5,849 nt of DNA from JBOHNM01 sp050730675 (GCA_050730675.1 JBOHNM010000206.1:1-5849), one strand, 5' to 3'; numbered from the stretch's first letter, positions 1 to 5,785 are shown. Numbers and translations: made by a program. Notes: generated by a model not told the origin, from the sequence alone.

Positions 1-96
1 GCGGAACGCCGGACCCACCCGCGCGAACATCTTCGTGTGCCCGATGATGTCCGTCAGCAGGATGAAGCGATTCTCTTTGCGCCGTTCGTCACTCAA
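1..96 (-). CDS. Adenylate/guanylate cyclase-domain protein, N-terminal fragment
   Basis: The visible part is the first 32 codons; the rest lies off the left edge. After a short charged start (SDERRKENR) it reads FILLTDIIGHTKMFARVGP, which matches the opening strand of class III nucleotidyl cyclase domains (F-x-x-x-D-I-x-G-x-T). The Asp in TDI (residue 16) sits where the family binds its first catalytic metal ion. Such proteins make cAMP or cGMP from ATP or GTP; the substrate cannot be told from this piece. I chose the TTG at 96 because a GAGG motif (105-108) lies 8 nt upstream. There is no in-frame ATG or GTG back to the stop near 163. An ATG at 101-103 is in another frame and hits a stop after four codons. 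The domain begins only about ten residues from the start, so no N-terminal sensor domain precedes it. Any extra domain would be C-terminal and unseen. The family call rests on one motif. Confidence 0.62.
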   Translation of the reverse strand, partial: MSDERRKENRFILLTDIIGHTKMFARVGPAFR

Positions 97-104
97 GCGG
101 CATA

Positions 105-108
105 CCTC
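105..108 (-). promoter_or_regulatory. Ribosome binding site deciding a TTG start
   Basis: GAGG on the minus strand lies 8 nt before the TTG at 96. It lies only 1 nt before the out-of-frame ATG at 103, which is too close for initiation. It therefore supports TTG as the start of the cyclase gene. Confidence 0.5.
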
Positions 109-129
109 GAAAAGAGTCCCGGCCCGGTT

Positions 130-169
130 GGAGGGTGAACCACCCGATTCTACTGTGGATCACCCCTCC
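130..169. repeat. Imperfect inverted repeat in the divergent promoter region
   Basis: The left arm (130-141, GGAGGGTGAACC) pairs with the right arm (157-169, GGATCACCCCTCC). There are 11 pairs, one bulged base and one mismatch, around a 15-nt centre. A smaller perfect hairpin, GGGTG-AAC-CACCC, occupies 133-145 inside the left half. The centre holds a minus-strand TAGAAT (147-152) that resembles a -10 box for the cyclase gene. The repeat could be an operator for the cyclase promoter or a leader hairpin. No regulator family is recognisable from it. Confidence 0.35.
147..152 (-). promoter_or_regulatory. Candidate -10 box for the cyclase gene
   Basis: TAGAAT on the minus strand matches the sigma-70 -10 consensus at five of six bases. 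It would start a transcript near 140, about 45 nt upstream of the TTG. I see no convincing -35 at the right distance, so the call rests on the -10 alone. Confidence 0.3.
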
Positions 170-170
170 C

Positions 171-199
171 GTGACGCCCGCCCCCGTTTGTGCGACAAT
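171..199 (+). promoter_or_regulatory. Candidate promoter of the GH63 gene, possibly leaderless
   Basis: GTGACG (171-176, four of six matches to TTGACA) is followed after 17 nt by GACAAT (194-199, four of six matches to TATAAT). Transcription would be expected to begin about 7 nt later, at about 206-208, which is the ATG of the glycosidase itself. No Shine-Dalgarno sequence precedes that ATG, in keeping with a leaderless mRNA. The box matches are moderate, so this is a proposal. Confidence 0.35.
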
Positions 200-207
200 C
201 CACCCCT

Positions 208-2940
208 ATGCCGTCACCCGCGTCTCCTCCCCCGCCCGCCGCATCCCTCGATGCGGAATCCGCGCGGCTCGAAGCCGATCGAACCCGACGTGAGAATTGG
301 AAACGCTGGGGCCCCTACCTCGCCGAACGCCAGTGGGGGACGGTCCGCGAGGACTACTCCCCCGACGGCGATTGCTGGCACTACCTCCCCCACGACCACG
401 CCCGCTCCCGCGCCTACCGATGGGGGGAAGACGGCCTCCTCGGCTGGACCGACCGCGAGTGCCGCCTGTGCTTCGCCCTGGCCCTCTGGAATGGCAACGA
501 CCCCATCCTCAAAGAACGCCTCTTCGGCCTCACCGGCCCCGAGGGCAACTGCGGCGAGGACGTCAAGGAGCAGTACTTCTACCTCGACTCCACTCCCACC
601 CATTCCTACGCCAAGGCCCTCTACAAGTACCCCCACGCCGCGTTTCCATATGACGAACTCGTCGCGGCCGCCAAAGGCCGCCCCCGCGAGCAGGGCGAGT
701 TCGAACTTGCCGACACCGGCATCTTCGCCGAGTCTCGCTACTTCGATGTGCTCGCCGAATACGCCAAGGCCTCCCCCGACGACACCTGCATCCGCCTCAC
801 CATCACCAACCGCGGCCCCGAAGCCCACACCATCCACGTCCTCCCCACGCTCTGGTTCCGCAATACGTGGAATTGGGGTCACACACACGAAGGCTGGGAC
901 GAGACGCCAGGCCTCAAGCGCCTCGACCCCGCCCGCGTCCTGGCCGACCACCCGACGCTCGGAAAGTTCGTCTGGCACGCGGAGCCCGGGCCGACCGCCG
1001 CCTCCGGGCCGACCCTCCTCTTCACCGAAAACGACACCAACTCTGAACGCCTCTTCAAAGAACCCAGCCCGACGCCCTTCACCAAGGACGCCTTCCACCG
1101 CTTCGTCATTTCCGGTGAGCAACGCGCCGTCAATCCCGCCGCCGTCGGCACCAAAGCCGCCGCCCATTACAAGCTCGACCTCCAAGCGGGCGAGTCCGTA
1201 ACGCTCCGCCTTCGCCTGGCGCCGCAAGGCGCAGCGCTCCCGCCGTTCGACAGTGTGTTCACCTCGCGCATCGCCGAAGCAGATGCGTTCTTCCACGCCA
1301 CCGCGCCCAAGAGCATGCCCGACGGGCGCCGCGCCATCGCGCGCCAGGCCTACGCCGGCCTCATGTGGTCCAAGCAGTTCTACTACTACGTCGTCGCAGA
1401 CTGGCTCAAAGGCGATCCGGGACAACCTCCTCCCCCACCCAAGCGGCTCAACGGGCGCAACCGACACTGGAAGCACCTGTTCAACCGCGACGTCATCTCT
1501 ATGCCCGACAAGTGGGAATACCCGTGGTACGCCGCGTGGGACCTGGCCTTCCACTGCATCGCCATCGCGCAGATCGATCCCCAGTTCGCCAAGGACCAGC
1601 TCCTGCTCCTGCTCCGCGAGTGGTATATGCACCCCTCGGGCACGCTCCCGGCGTACGAGTTCGCCTTCGGTGATGTCAACCCGCCTGTTCATGCCTGGGC
1701 CTGCTGGCGTGTTTACAAGATCACAGCCCCGCCCGGCCAGCGCGACATCGGCTTCCTCGAACGCGCGTTCCAGAAGCTCCTCATCAACTTCACCTGGTGG
1801 ATCAACCGCAAAGACCCCGAGGGCAACAACGTCTTCGGCGGCGGCTTCCTCGGCCTCGACAACATCGGCGTCTTCGACCGCTCCATGCCCATGCCCCCGG
1901 GCATCACCCTCAACCAGGCCGACGGCACCGCATGGGTCGCCGGGTACTGCGGCACCATGCTCAGCATGGCCCTCGAACTCGCCCTCCACAACCCCGCCTA
2001 CGAGGACATCGCCAGCAAGTTCTTCGAGCACTTCATCGCCATCGCCGAGGCGATCAACGCCTTCGGCGAGAACGGCCTCTGGGACGATGAAGACGGCTTC
2101 TACTACGACCAGCTCCGCAAGGGCGACGAGGCCATGCGTCTTCGCGTGCGTTCGCTGGTGGGGATCATCCCGCTCCTGGCCGTGGAGGCCCTGCCGCAGG
2201 CGACCATCGACAAGCTTCCCGAGTTCCGCAAGCGCATGGAGTGGTTCCTGCGCAACCGCGAAGAGGTCGCCCAGTACACCAGTTGCCTGATCCGCCTCGA
2301 CCGCCCCGGGCAGGGCCACCGGCTCCTGGCCATCCCCACCGAGGAACGACTCAAACGTGTGCTATCGTACGTGCTCGACGAAGAGGAATTCCTCTCGCCG
2401 CACGGCGTGCGTTCATTGAGCAAGTACCACCTCGCCAACCCCTTCGTCTTTGAGTCCAAAGCCCTGACCAGCCAGGTCGCCTACACACCCGGCGAATCCA
2501 CTACCGGAATGTTCGGCGGCAACTCCAACTGGCGCGGTCCGGTGTGGATGCCCCTCAATTACATCCTCATCGAGGCGCTCGAACGCTACCACCGCTTCTA
2601 CGGCGATGCCCTGCGGATCGAGTGCCCCACCGGTTCAGGCAATCAACTGACCCTGGCACAAGTCGCCTCCCACTTGCGCGAGCGTCTGTGCAAACTCGTC
2701 CTGCCCGATGACCAGGGCCGCCGCGCCTGCCTCGCCGGCGACAAGCTTTTCTTTCCGAATGGCGACGACCGCCCGGAACCCTCATTGGCCGACCTGCACC
2801 TGTTCCACGAGTATTTCCACGGTGATACCGGCCGCGGCTTGGGCGCCAGCCACCAGACCGGCTGGACCGCGCTCATCGCGCCTTTGCTGGCCGATCCGTA
2901 CTGGCTCATCGACAAGGCCGCCGCGAATCACAAGGGCTGA
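208..2940 (+). CDS. Glycoside hydrolase family 63 (MGH1-like) glucosidase
   Basis: A 910-aa protein of the long bacterial GH63 type, often annotated simply as glucosidase. GH63 enzymes are inverting alpha-glycosidases; the natural substrate of this long bacterial group is not known to me. The N-terminal third (RRENWKRWGPYLAERQWGTVREDYS onward) looks like the beta-sandwich domain. The (alpha/alpha)6 catalytic domain follows from about residue 350. Family landmarks include a proline-rich loop near 410, MPDKWEYPWYAAWDLAFH (432-449), GDVNPPVHAWA with the likely general acid Asp489, NSNWRGPVWMPLNYILIEAL (from 772) and FHEYFHGDTGRGLGASHQTG with the likely general base Glu868. Catalytic assignments are by analogy with YgjK and Thermus mannosylglycerate hydrolase. 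There is no signal peptide, so it is probably cytoplasmic. ATG 208 is preferred over an in-frame GTG at 190, which would overlap the proposed -10 box. The gene is intact and stands alone on the plus strand. Its last 13 bp overlap the convergent heme oxygenase gene. Confidence 0.85.
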   Translation: MPSPASPPPPAASLDAESARLEADRTRRENWKRWGPYLAERQWGTVREDYSPDGDCWHYLPHDHARSRAYRWGEDGLLGWTDRECRLCFALALWNGNDPILKERLFGLTGPEGNCGEDVKEQYFYLDSTPTHSYAKALYKYPHAAFPYDELVAAAKGRPREQGEFELADTGIFAESRYFDVLAEYAKASPDDTCIRLTITNRGPEAHTIHVLPTLWFRNTWNWGHTHEGWDETPGLKRLDPARVLADHPTLGKFVWHAEPGPTAASGPTLLFTENDTNSERLFKEPSPTPFTKDAFHRFVISGEQRAVNPAAVGTKAAAHYKLDLQAGESVTLRLRLAPQGAALPPFDSVFTSRIAEADAFFHATAPKSMPDGRRAIARQAYAGLMWSKQFYYYVVADWLKGDPGQPPPPPKRLNGRNRHWKHLFNRDVISMPDKWEYPWYAAWDLAFHCIAIAQIDPQFAKDQLLLLLREWYMHPSGTLPAYEFAFGDVNPPVHAWACWRVYKITAPPGQRDIGFLERAFQKLLINFTWWINRKDPEGNNVFGGGFLGLDNIGVFDRSMPMPPGITLNQADGTAWVAGYCGTMLSMALELALHNPAYEDIASKFFEHFIAIAEAINAFGENGLWDDEDGFYYDQLRKGDEAMRLRVRSLVGIIPLLAVEALPQATIDKLPEFRKRMEWFLRNREEVAQYTSCLIRLDRPGQGHRLLAIPTEERLKRVLSYVLDEEEFLSPHGVRSLSKYHLANPFVFESKALTSQVAYTPGESTTGMFGGNSNWRGPVWMPLNYILIEALERYHRFYGDALRIECPTGSGNQLTLAQVASHLRERLCKLVLPDDQGRRACLAGDKLFFPNGDDRPEPSLADLHLFHEYFHGDTGRGLGASHQTGWTALIAPLLADPYWLIDKAAANHKG

Positions 2941-3662
2941 GTCGCACGCTCCGCAGCCGTCCGCACAGTCACCGTCGGCGTCATCCTCGCGTGGACGTCA
3001 CCGAGCACGCGGTGCGAGAGTCGGAATGTCTCCTGCGCCGCCATGATCGCTGCGTGCTGCTGCACAGGCGTCAATGCCATCGCGTCCAGCGCGACCTTCC
3101 ATTCCGCCCATCGCGCACGCACCGTCGAACCGTGCGGGTTGATGAACCGCAGGCCGCGGTCGTCCGGCAGGGCCAGCAATTCGCGCAGCCGCTTGGCGAT
3201 GATCGTGCCGCCATTGGTCGAACCCTCGAACACGTAGAACACCCCGATCAACGCGGCGGCGTTTTCAGTTGCGGATTGGGAGATGAACGCGCGAAAGCGA
3301 TCGGTCGCTTCGACGGCTGCCACATGCCCCGTTCCCGCGCCCATCGCCGTCAGATCGTCCCGCAGCGCCGCCAAGTGATAATGGTGCTCGCGCGCCAGCG
3401 TGCGCAGCAACCCCGAGTCGGCCTCGCGCCGCAGCAACGGCTCGAAGACTTCTTGGATCAGCAGGTGCTGGTGCAGCAGTGCGACATATGCCGCGCGGGC
3501 GCGGTCTGCCCCTTCGCTCCCGAAGAGAACGGAGTGCAGCGGGTGATGTTCCGCCTCATCGTGCTGGGCTTGCGTCTGGGTCTTGAGTTGTACCGACAGC
3601 GGCTCCTCTATCGCCGTCGGTCGCTTGCCGATCACCCCCGCCAGCGGACATCGCAGCGCCAT
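2928..3662 (-). CDS. Biliverdin-producing heme oxygenase
   Basis: A 244-aa soluble, all-helical heme oxygenase. The family uses O2 and electrons to open heme to biliverdin IX, CO and Fe2+. LKTQTQAQHDEAE (26-38) aligns without gaps to the proximal helix of HO-1, placing the heme-ligating histidine at His34. YVFEGSTNGGTIIAKRL (143-159) matches the glycine-bearing distal helix, with Gly151-Gly152 in the conserved pair; the EGST form is typical of bacterial BphO-like enzymes. Length is slightly above the usual 190-220 aa because of about 25 extra N-terminal residues. ATG 3662 is supported by AGGAG (3670-3674) at 7 nt spacing. The gene lies downstream of two Fur-like boxes and overlaps the preceding small membrane gene. 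This favours a role in obtaining iron from heme over supplying biliverdin to a phytochrome, and no phytochrome gene is in view. Its end overlaps the GH63 gene tail to tail. Confidence 0.87.
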   Translation of the reverse strand: MALRCPLAGVIGKRPTAIEEPLSVQLKTQTQAQHDEAEHHPLHSVLFGSEGADRARAAYVALLHQHLLIQEVFEPLLRREADSGLLRTLAREHHYHLAALRDDLTAMGAGTGHVAAVEATDRFRAFISQSATENAAALIGVFYVFEGSTNGGTIIAKRLRELLALPDDRGLRFINPHGSTVRARWAEWKVALDAMALTPVQQHAAIMAAQETFRLSHRVLGDVHARMTPTVTVRTAAERATQPL

Positions 3663-3888
3663 ACTTGGACTCCTGCCCCGCGGCCGACCCGGCCGCCGGT
3701 GAACTCGAGAACCAGTTAATCGCCAGCGCCGGCAGCACCATGTACAGCACGATGCATTTCAGGCTCGCCAGCACCAGCACCGCCGCCGTCCCCTTGAAGG
3801 CCCACCCCATCACCCGCAGAATGAGCTTCCCACGGCTGCGGGCGGTCTGGGCAGGGACCTCATCGATCTCGTGGGAGGCGAAGGACAC
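3556..3888 (-). CDS. Small single-pass membrane protein, function unknown
   Basis: I do not recognise this 110-aa protein. Residues 1-32 are polar to basic (SFASHEIDEVPAQTARSRGK). Residues about 33-57 form a hydrophobic stretch (GTAAVLVLASLKCIVLYMVLP) with a lysine at 44, fitting one inner-membrane helix. The rest is a Gly/Ala/Ser/Asp-rich tail with no visible motif. I chose GTG 3888 because GGAG (3895-3898) lies 6 nt upstream; the alternative TTG at 3900 would bury that site and has none of its own. The gene begins 14 nt after a Fur-like palindrome and is the first gene of the unit. Its last 35 codons overlap heme oxygenase in another frame by 107 nt. It may be an accessory factor for heme or iron handling, but that is inferred only from position. 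The alternative is that 3663-3902 is a long untranslated leader. Confidence 0.55.
   Translation of the reverse strand: MSFASHEIDEVPAQTARSRGKLILRVMGWAFKGTAAVLVLASLKCIVLYMVLPALAINWFSSSPAAGSAAGQESKYGAAMSAGGGDRQATDGDRGAAVGTTQDPDASPAR
3670..3674 (-). promoter_or_regulatory. Strong ribosome binding site of the heme oxygenase gene
   Basis: AGGAG on the minus strand sits 7 nt before ATG 3662. It is the best Shine-Dalgarno match in the window and lies inside the coding region of the upstream membrane gene. It fixes the heme oxygenase start and implies that the overlap between the two genes is real if the upstream gene is translated. Confidence 0.65.
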
Positions 3889-3894
3889 GGCAGG

Positions 3895-3898
3895 CTCC
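3895..3898 (-). promoter_or_regulatory. Ribosome binding site for the small membrane gene
   Basis: GGAG on the minus strand is followed by CCTGCC and then GTG 3888. The 6-nt spacing favours GTG over the upstream in-frame TTG at 3900, which directly abuts it. Confidence 0.45.
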
Positions 3899-3902
3899 AA
3901 TA

Positions 3903-3919
3903 TTGAGACTCAGTCTCAA
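3903..3919. promoter_or_regulatory. Fur-box-like operator, proximal
   Basis: TTGAGACTCAGTCTCAA is a perfect 8-1-8 palindrome. Its core TGAGACT-C-AGTCTCA matches the 7-1-7 Fur pattern TGATAAT-n-ATTATCA at the outer and central bases (11 of 15 when a C is used at the centre). It sits over the expected transcription start of the minus-strand promoter and ends 14 nt before GTG 3888. A bound repressor there would block transcription. Fur is the best guess because heme oxygenase is downstream; Zur or PerR relatives bind similar sites. Confidence 0.65.
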
Positions 3920-3923
3920 CACC

Positions 3924-3953
3924 ACCGTAGTCCACACGATCCCCCCTCGTCAA
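3924..3953 (-). promoter_or_regulatory. Candidate promoter of the membrane protein-heme oxygenase unit
   Basis: TTGACG (3948-3953, five of six -35 matches) is followed after 18 nt by TACGGT (3924-3929, a weak -10 match at three of six). Transcription would begin near 3917, inside the proximal palindrome. The distal palindrome ends 1 nt upstream of the -35. The placement between two operators is more persuasive than the -10 sequence itself. Confidence 0.45.
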
Positions 3954-3954
3954 G

Positions 3955-3977
3955 TTGTTGAGAATCAATCTCAACAA
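3955..3977. promoter_or_regulatory. Fur-box-like operator, distal
   Basis: A 23-bp palindrome centred on C3966 with 10 of 11 base pairs matching; the one mismatch is 3964 against 3968. Its core TGAGAATCAATCTCA matches 12 of 15 bases of the Fur pattern TGATAAT-C-ATTATCA. It shares the arms TTGAGA and TCTCAA with the proximal box, and their centres are 55 bp apart. It abuts the candidate -35 box, so the two sites would bracket the promoter. Confidence 0.65.
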
Positions 3978-4044
3978 AGCGCCGAACAGCAAACCACGCC
4001 GCTCGCTTCACAAAATTGTGCCGATTTCGGTCTTCCGACCCGGA
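3978..4044. other. Spacer between fliN and the Fur-like region
   Basis: This stretch follows the fliN stop on the minus strand. It holds an AT-rich 5-2-5 palindrome, CACAAAATTGTG (4009-4020), and a short GGTC-TTCC-GACC hairpin at about 4029-4040. Neither has a T-tract, so no convincing terminator for fliN is visible, and some read-through into the heme oxygenase unit is possible. Confidence 0.3.
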
Positions 4045-4323
4045 TCACGCCGCCGCCGCGTCGGTCCCCATCGCCCCGATACGCGCTTTGGCGTCGCCGA
4101 TCTGCGTCACCCGAACGCCGAAGTTCTCCCCCACCTTCACGGCGCGCCCCGTCCCCACCTGCTTGTTGTTGATCAGAATCTCAAGCTCGTCGTCGGCGTT
4201 CTTGGTCAGCTCGATGATCGCCCCCGGCAGCAACGACACCACGTCGCGCACCGGCATGTGCCGACGCCCAAGCACCACGATCAGCGGCACCTCAAGCTTC
4301 AGGATCCCGCGCAGCTCGGCCAT
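4045..4323 (-). CDS. fliN: FliN/SpoA-domain flagellar motor switch protein
   Basis: A 92-aa protein consisting almost entirely of one FliM/FliN C-terminal (SpoA) domain. FliN forms the lower part of the cytoplasmic C-ring, where with FliM and FliG it sets torque direction and helps dock export cargo. The family pattern is clear: LEVPLIVVLGRRHMPVRDVVSLLPGAIIEL (about residues 10-39) followed by LEILINNKQVGTGRAVKVGENFGVRVTQI (about 47-75), as in E. coli FliN. It lacks the N-terminal tail of about 50 residues that many FliN proteins carry. ATG 4323 is the only ATG, GTG or TTG available, because the frame upstream runs directly to the fabF stop at 4371. No Shine-Dalgarno is evident. It starts 45 nt after fabF on the same strand and may be cotranscribed. 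No other flagellar gene is in view. A type III secretion SpoA protein is possible but less likely. Confidence 0.82.
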   Translation of the reverse strand: MAELRGILKLEVPLIVVLGRRHMPVRDVVSLLPGAIIELTKNADDELEILINNKQVGTGRAVKVGENFGVRVTQIGDAKARIGAMGTDAAAA

Positions 4324-4368
4324 GTAGTCATTATCGGCCAGACCCGCCGGCGCTCTGCACGCACCCGC

Positions 4369-5646
4369 TTACTCGTACCGCCCCACGATCACGGTGCAGT
4401 TGTGCCCGCCAAAGCCGAACGTGTTGTTCATAGCGTACTTCACCGGCCGCTCGCGGCTGGTGTGCGGCACCAAATCCAGGTCCATCCCCTCTTCCGGCTC
4501 GTCGAGGTTGATGGTCGGCGCAATCACACCGTCCTTCACCGCGTGGATGCACGCGATCGTTTCGATCGCTCCCGATGCGCCCAGACAGTGCCCGTGCATG
4601 CTCTTGGTCGAACTCATCAGGCACTTGCCACCGCGACTCTTGCGGGCATGGTCGCCGAAGAGCCCCAGCACCGCCGCAACCTCGGCCTTGTCGCCCAGGG
4701 GTGTGCTTGTGCCGTGGGCGTTGATATACCCGATCTGCTCGCGGCTGAGCTTGGCGTCGCGCAGAGCCCACTCCATCGAGCGGCTTGCGCCGCGTCCGCC
4801 CTCGTGCGGCGCGGTGATGTGATAGGCATCACTCGAGTTCGCCACGCCAACCAATTCCGCGTAGATCGTCGCGCCTCGCTTACGAGCGTGTTCCTCGGTC
4901 TCGATTACGAACATCGCTGCGCCCTCGGAAAGGATGAATCCGTCGCGGTTCTTGTCGAACGGTCGCGACGCCTTCTCGGGAGCGTCGTTCCGCGTGCTCA
5001 GCGCCTTCATCGCGCCGAACGCCGCCAGGCAGATCGGCGTCACCGCCGCCTCCGCCCCGCCGACGATCATCACGTCCGCCTCACCGCGTCGCATCGTGTG
5101 GACGGCATCGCCCATCGCATGCCCGCTGCTGGCGCACGCCGTCGTGTGCGTGCTCGCCGGCCCCTGCAGGCCGTAGCGAATCGAGATATTCCCCGCCGCG
5201 GCATTGGCCATCAGGCGCGGGACCGTGAACGGGCTGATCCGGTCGGGCCCCTTGGCCTCCAGCAGCAGCGTCCCCACTTCAATCGTGCTGATCCCGCCGA
5301 TCCCCGAGCCGATCACCACCCCGCACCGCTCCGGCGCTTCCTTGGCGAAATCGATCCCACTGTGCTTGACCGCTTCCTCCGCGGCACCGATGCCCAGGAT
5401 GCTGAACCGGTCCACACGGCGCTGTTCGCGCACATCCAGAATGCCCGTCGGCTCCCAGCCCCGAACCTGCCCTGCGAAGCGAACCTCCCAGGCGTCCTTC
5501 CACCGGTCAAACGCCGGGTCATCGATCTTGGTGACGCCGCTGCGCCCCTCGCGCATGGCCTCCCACGTCGCCTTGGCGTTGTGGCCAAGGTTGGTAATCG
5601 CCCCCATACCGGTAATCACAATCCGTGGTTGCTGGTGACTGCTCAT
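4369..5646 (-). CDS. fabF: Beta-ketoacyl-ACP synthase II
   Basis: A 425-aa KAS II that condenses malonyl-ACP with acyl-ACP, releasing CO2, in the elongation step of cytoplasmic type II fatty acid synthesis. The N-terminus RIVITGMGAITNLG is the usual thiolase-fold start. The catalytic triad is intact: Cys171 in TACASSGHA, His311 in NAHGTSTPLGD and His353 in KSMHGHCLGASG, with the conserved Lys348 five residues earlier. GGAEAAVTP, FDKNRDGFILSEGA and the C-terminal NNTFGFGGHN glycine loop are also present. Length is close to the 412 aa of E. coli FabF. ATG 5646 gives the standard N-terminus; a GTG at 5688 would add 14 unconserved residues. The Shine-Dalgarno is weak. acpP lies immediately upstream on the same strand, as is common for fabF, but a terminator separates them. 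fliN follows after 45 nt. FabB-type or polyketide synthases are less likely given the context and motifs. Confidence 0.95.
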   Translation of the reverse strand: MSSHQQPRIVITGMGAITNLGHNAKATWEAMREGRSGVTKIDDPAFDRWKDAWEVRFAGQVRGWEPTGILDVREQRRVDRFSILGIGAAEEAVKHSGIDFAKEAPERCGVVIGSGIGGISTIEVGTLLLEAKGPDRISPFTVPRLMANAAAGNISIRYGLQGPASTHTTACASSGHAMGDAVHTMRRGEADVMIVGGAEAAVTPICLAAFGAMKALSTRNDAPEKASRPFDKNRDGFILSEGAAMFVIETEEHARKRGATIYAELVGVANSSDAYHITAPHEGGRGASRSMEWALRDAKLSREQIGYINAHGTSTPLGDKAEVAAVLGLFGDHARKSRGGKCLMSSTKSMHGHCLGASGAIETIACIHAVKDGVIAPTINLDEPEEGMDLDLVPHTSRERPVKYAMNNTFGFGGHNCTVIVGRYE

Positions 5647-5736
5647 CGTGCTCGCAGGGTAGGAACTCGTCGCTGACCTATCGCACACCCGGGAGATACC
5701 GCCGATGGGGCGTCGCCATCCACGGCCAGCTCGCGC
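5647..5736 (-). promoter_or_regulatory. fabF leader region between terminator and start codon
   Basis: Ninety nucleotides separate the end of the terminator T-tract from ATG 5646. If the terminator is efficient, fabF must have its own promoter here. I find no good -10/-35 pair and no strong Shine-Dalgarno, so fabF may instead rely on read-through from acpP. Confidence 0.25.
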
Positions 5737-5768
5737 AAAAAACAGCCCGCGGCACAGACCGCGGGCTG
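5737..5768 (-). terminator. Intrinsic terminator downstream of acpP
   Basis: On the minus strand, CAGCCCGCGG (5768-5759) and CCGCGGGCTG (5752-5743) form a perfect 10-bp GC-rich stem around a 6-nt loop (TCTGTG). Six T residues follow immediately (5742-5737). It begins 17 nt after the acpP stop. This is a textbook Rho-independent terminator for acpP, likely to let only part of the transcription continue into fabF. Confidence 0.88.
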
Positions 5769-5785
5769 CAGTTGCTCAAACCCGG

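Noticed and set aside
35..1201. A 388-codon plus-strand frame overlapping the GH63 N-terminus.
   Set aside because: Ser/Pro/Thr/Arg-rich low-complexity product typical of a shifted frame in GC-rich coding DNA. It also starts antisense to the cyclase gene.
214..2319. A 701-codon open frame on the minus strand opposite the GH63 gene.
   Set aside because: Its protein is an Ala/Gly/Val/Glu-rich string with no family motif. It mirrors the codon-position GC bias of the GH63 gene, whose motifs are unmistakable.
2991..3719. A 242-codon plus-strand frame opposite heme oxygenase.
   Set aside because: Arg/Gln/His-rich shadow; the opposite strand carries clear heme oxygenase helices.
3810..3992. A 60-codon minus-strand frame (MLFGALLRLILNN...) crossing both Fur-like boxes, considered as a HemP-like small protein.
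   Set aside because: It runs through the operators and promoter, continues as Ser/Pro-rich out-of-frame sequence inside the membrane gene and shows no HemP motif.
4009..4040. The CACAAAATTGTG palindrome and a GGTC-TTCC-GACC hairpin considered as a fliN terminator.
   Set aside because: Stems of only 4-5 bp, no T-tract after them on the minus strand, and no known operator match.
3955..5676. A 573-codon open frame on the plus strand across fliN and fabF.
   Set aside because: It is a His/Arg-rich shadow of two confidently assigned minus-strand genes and crosses their intergenic spaces without any motif.
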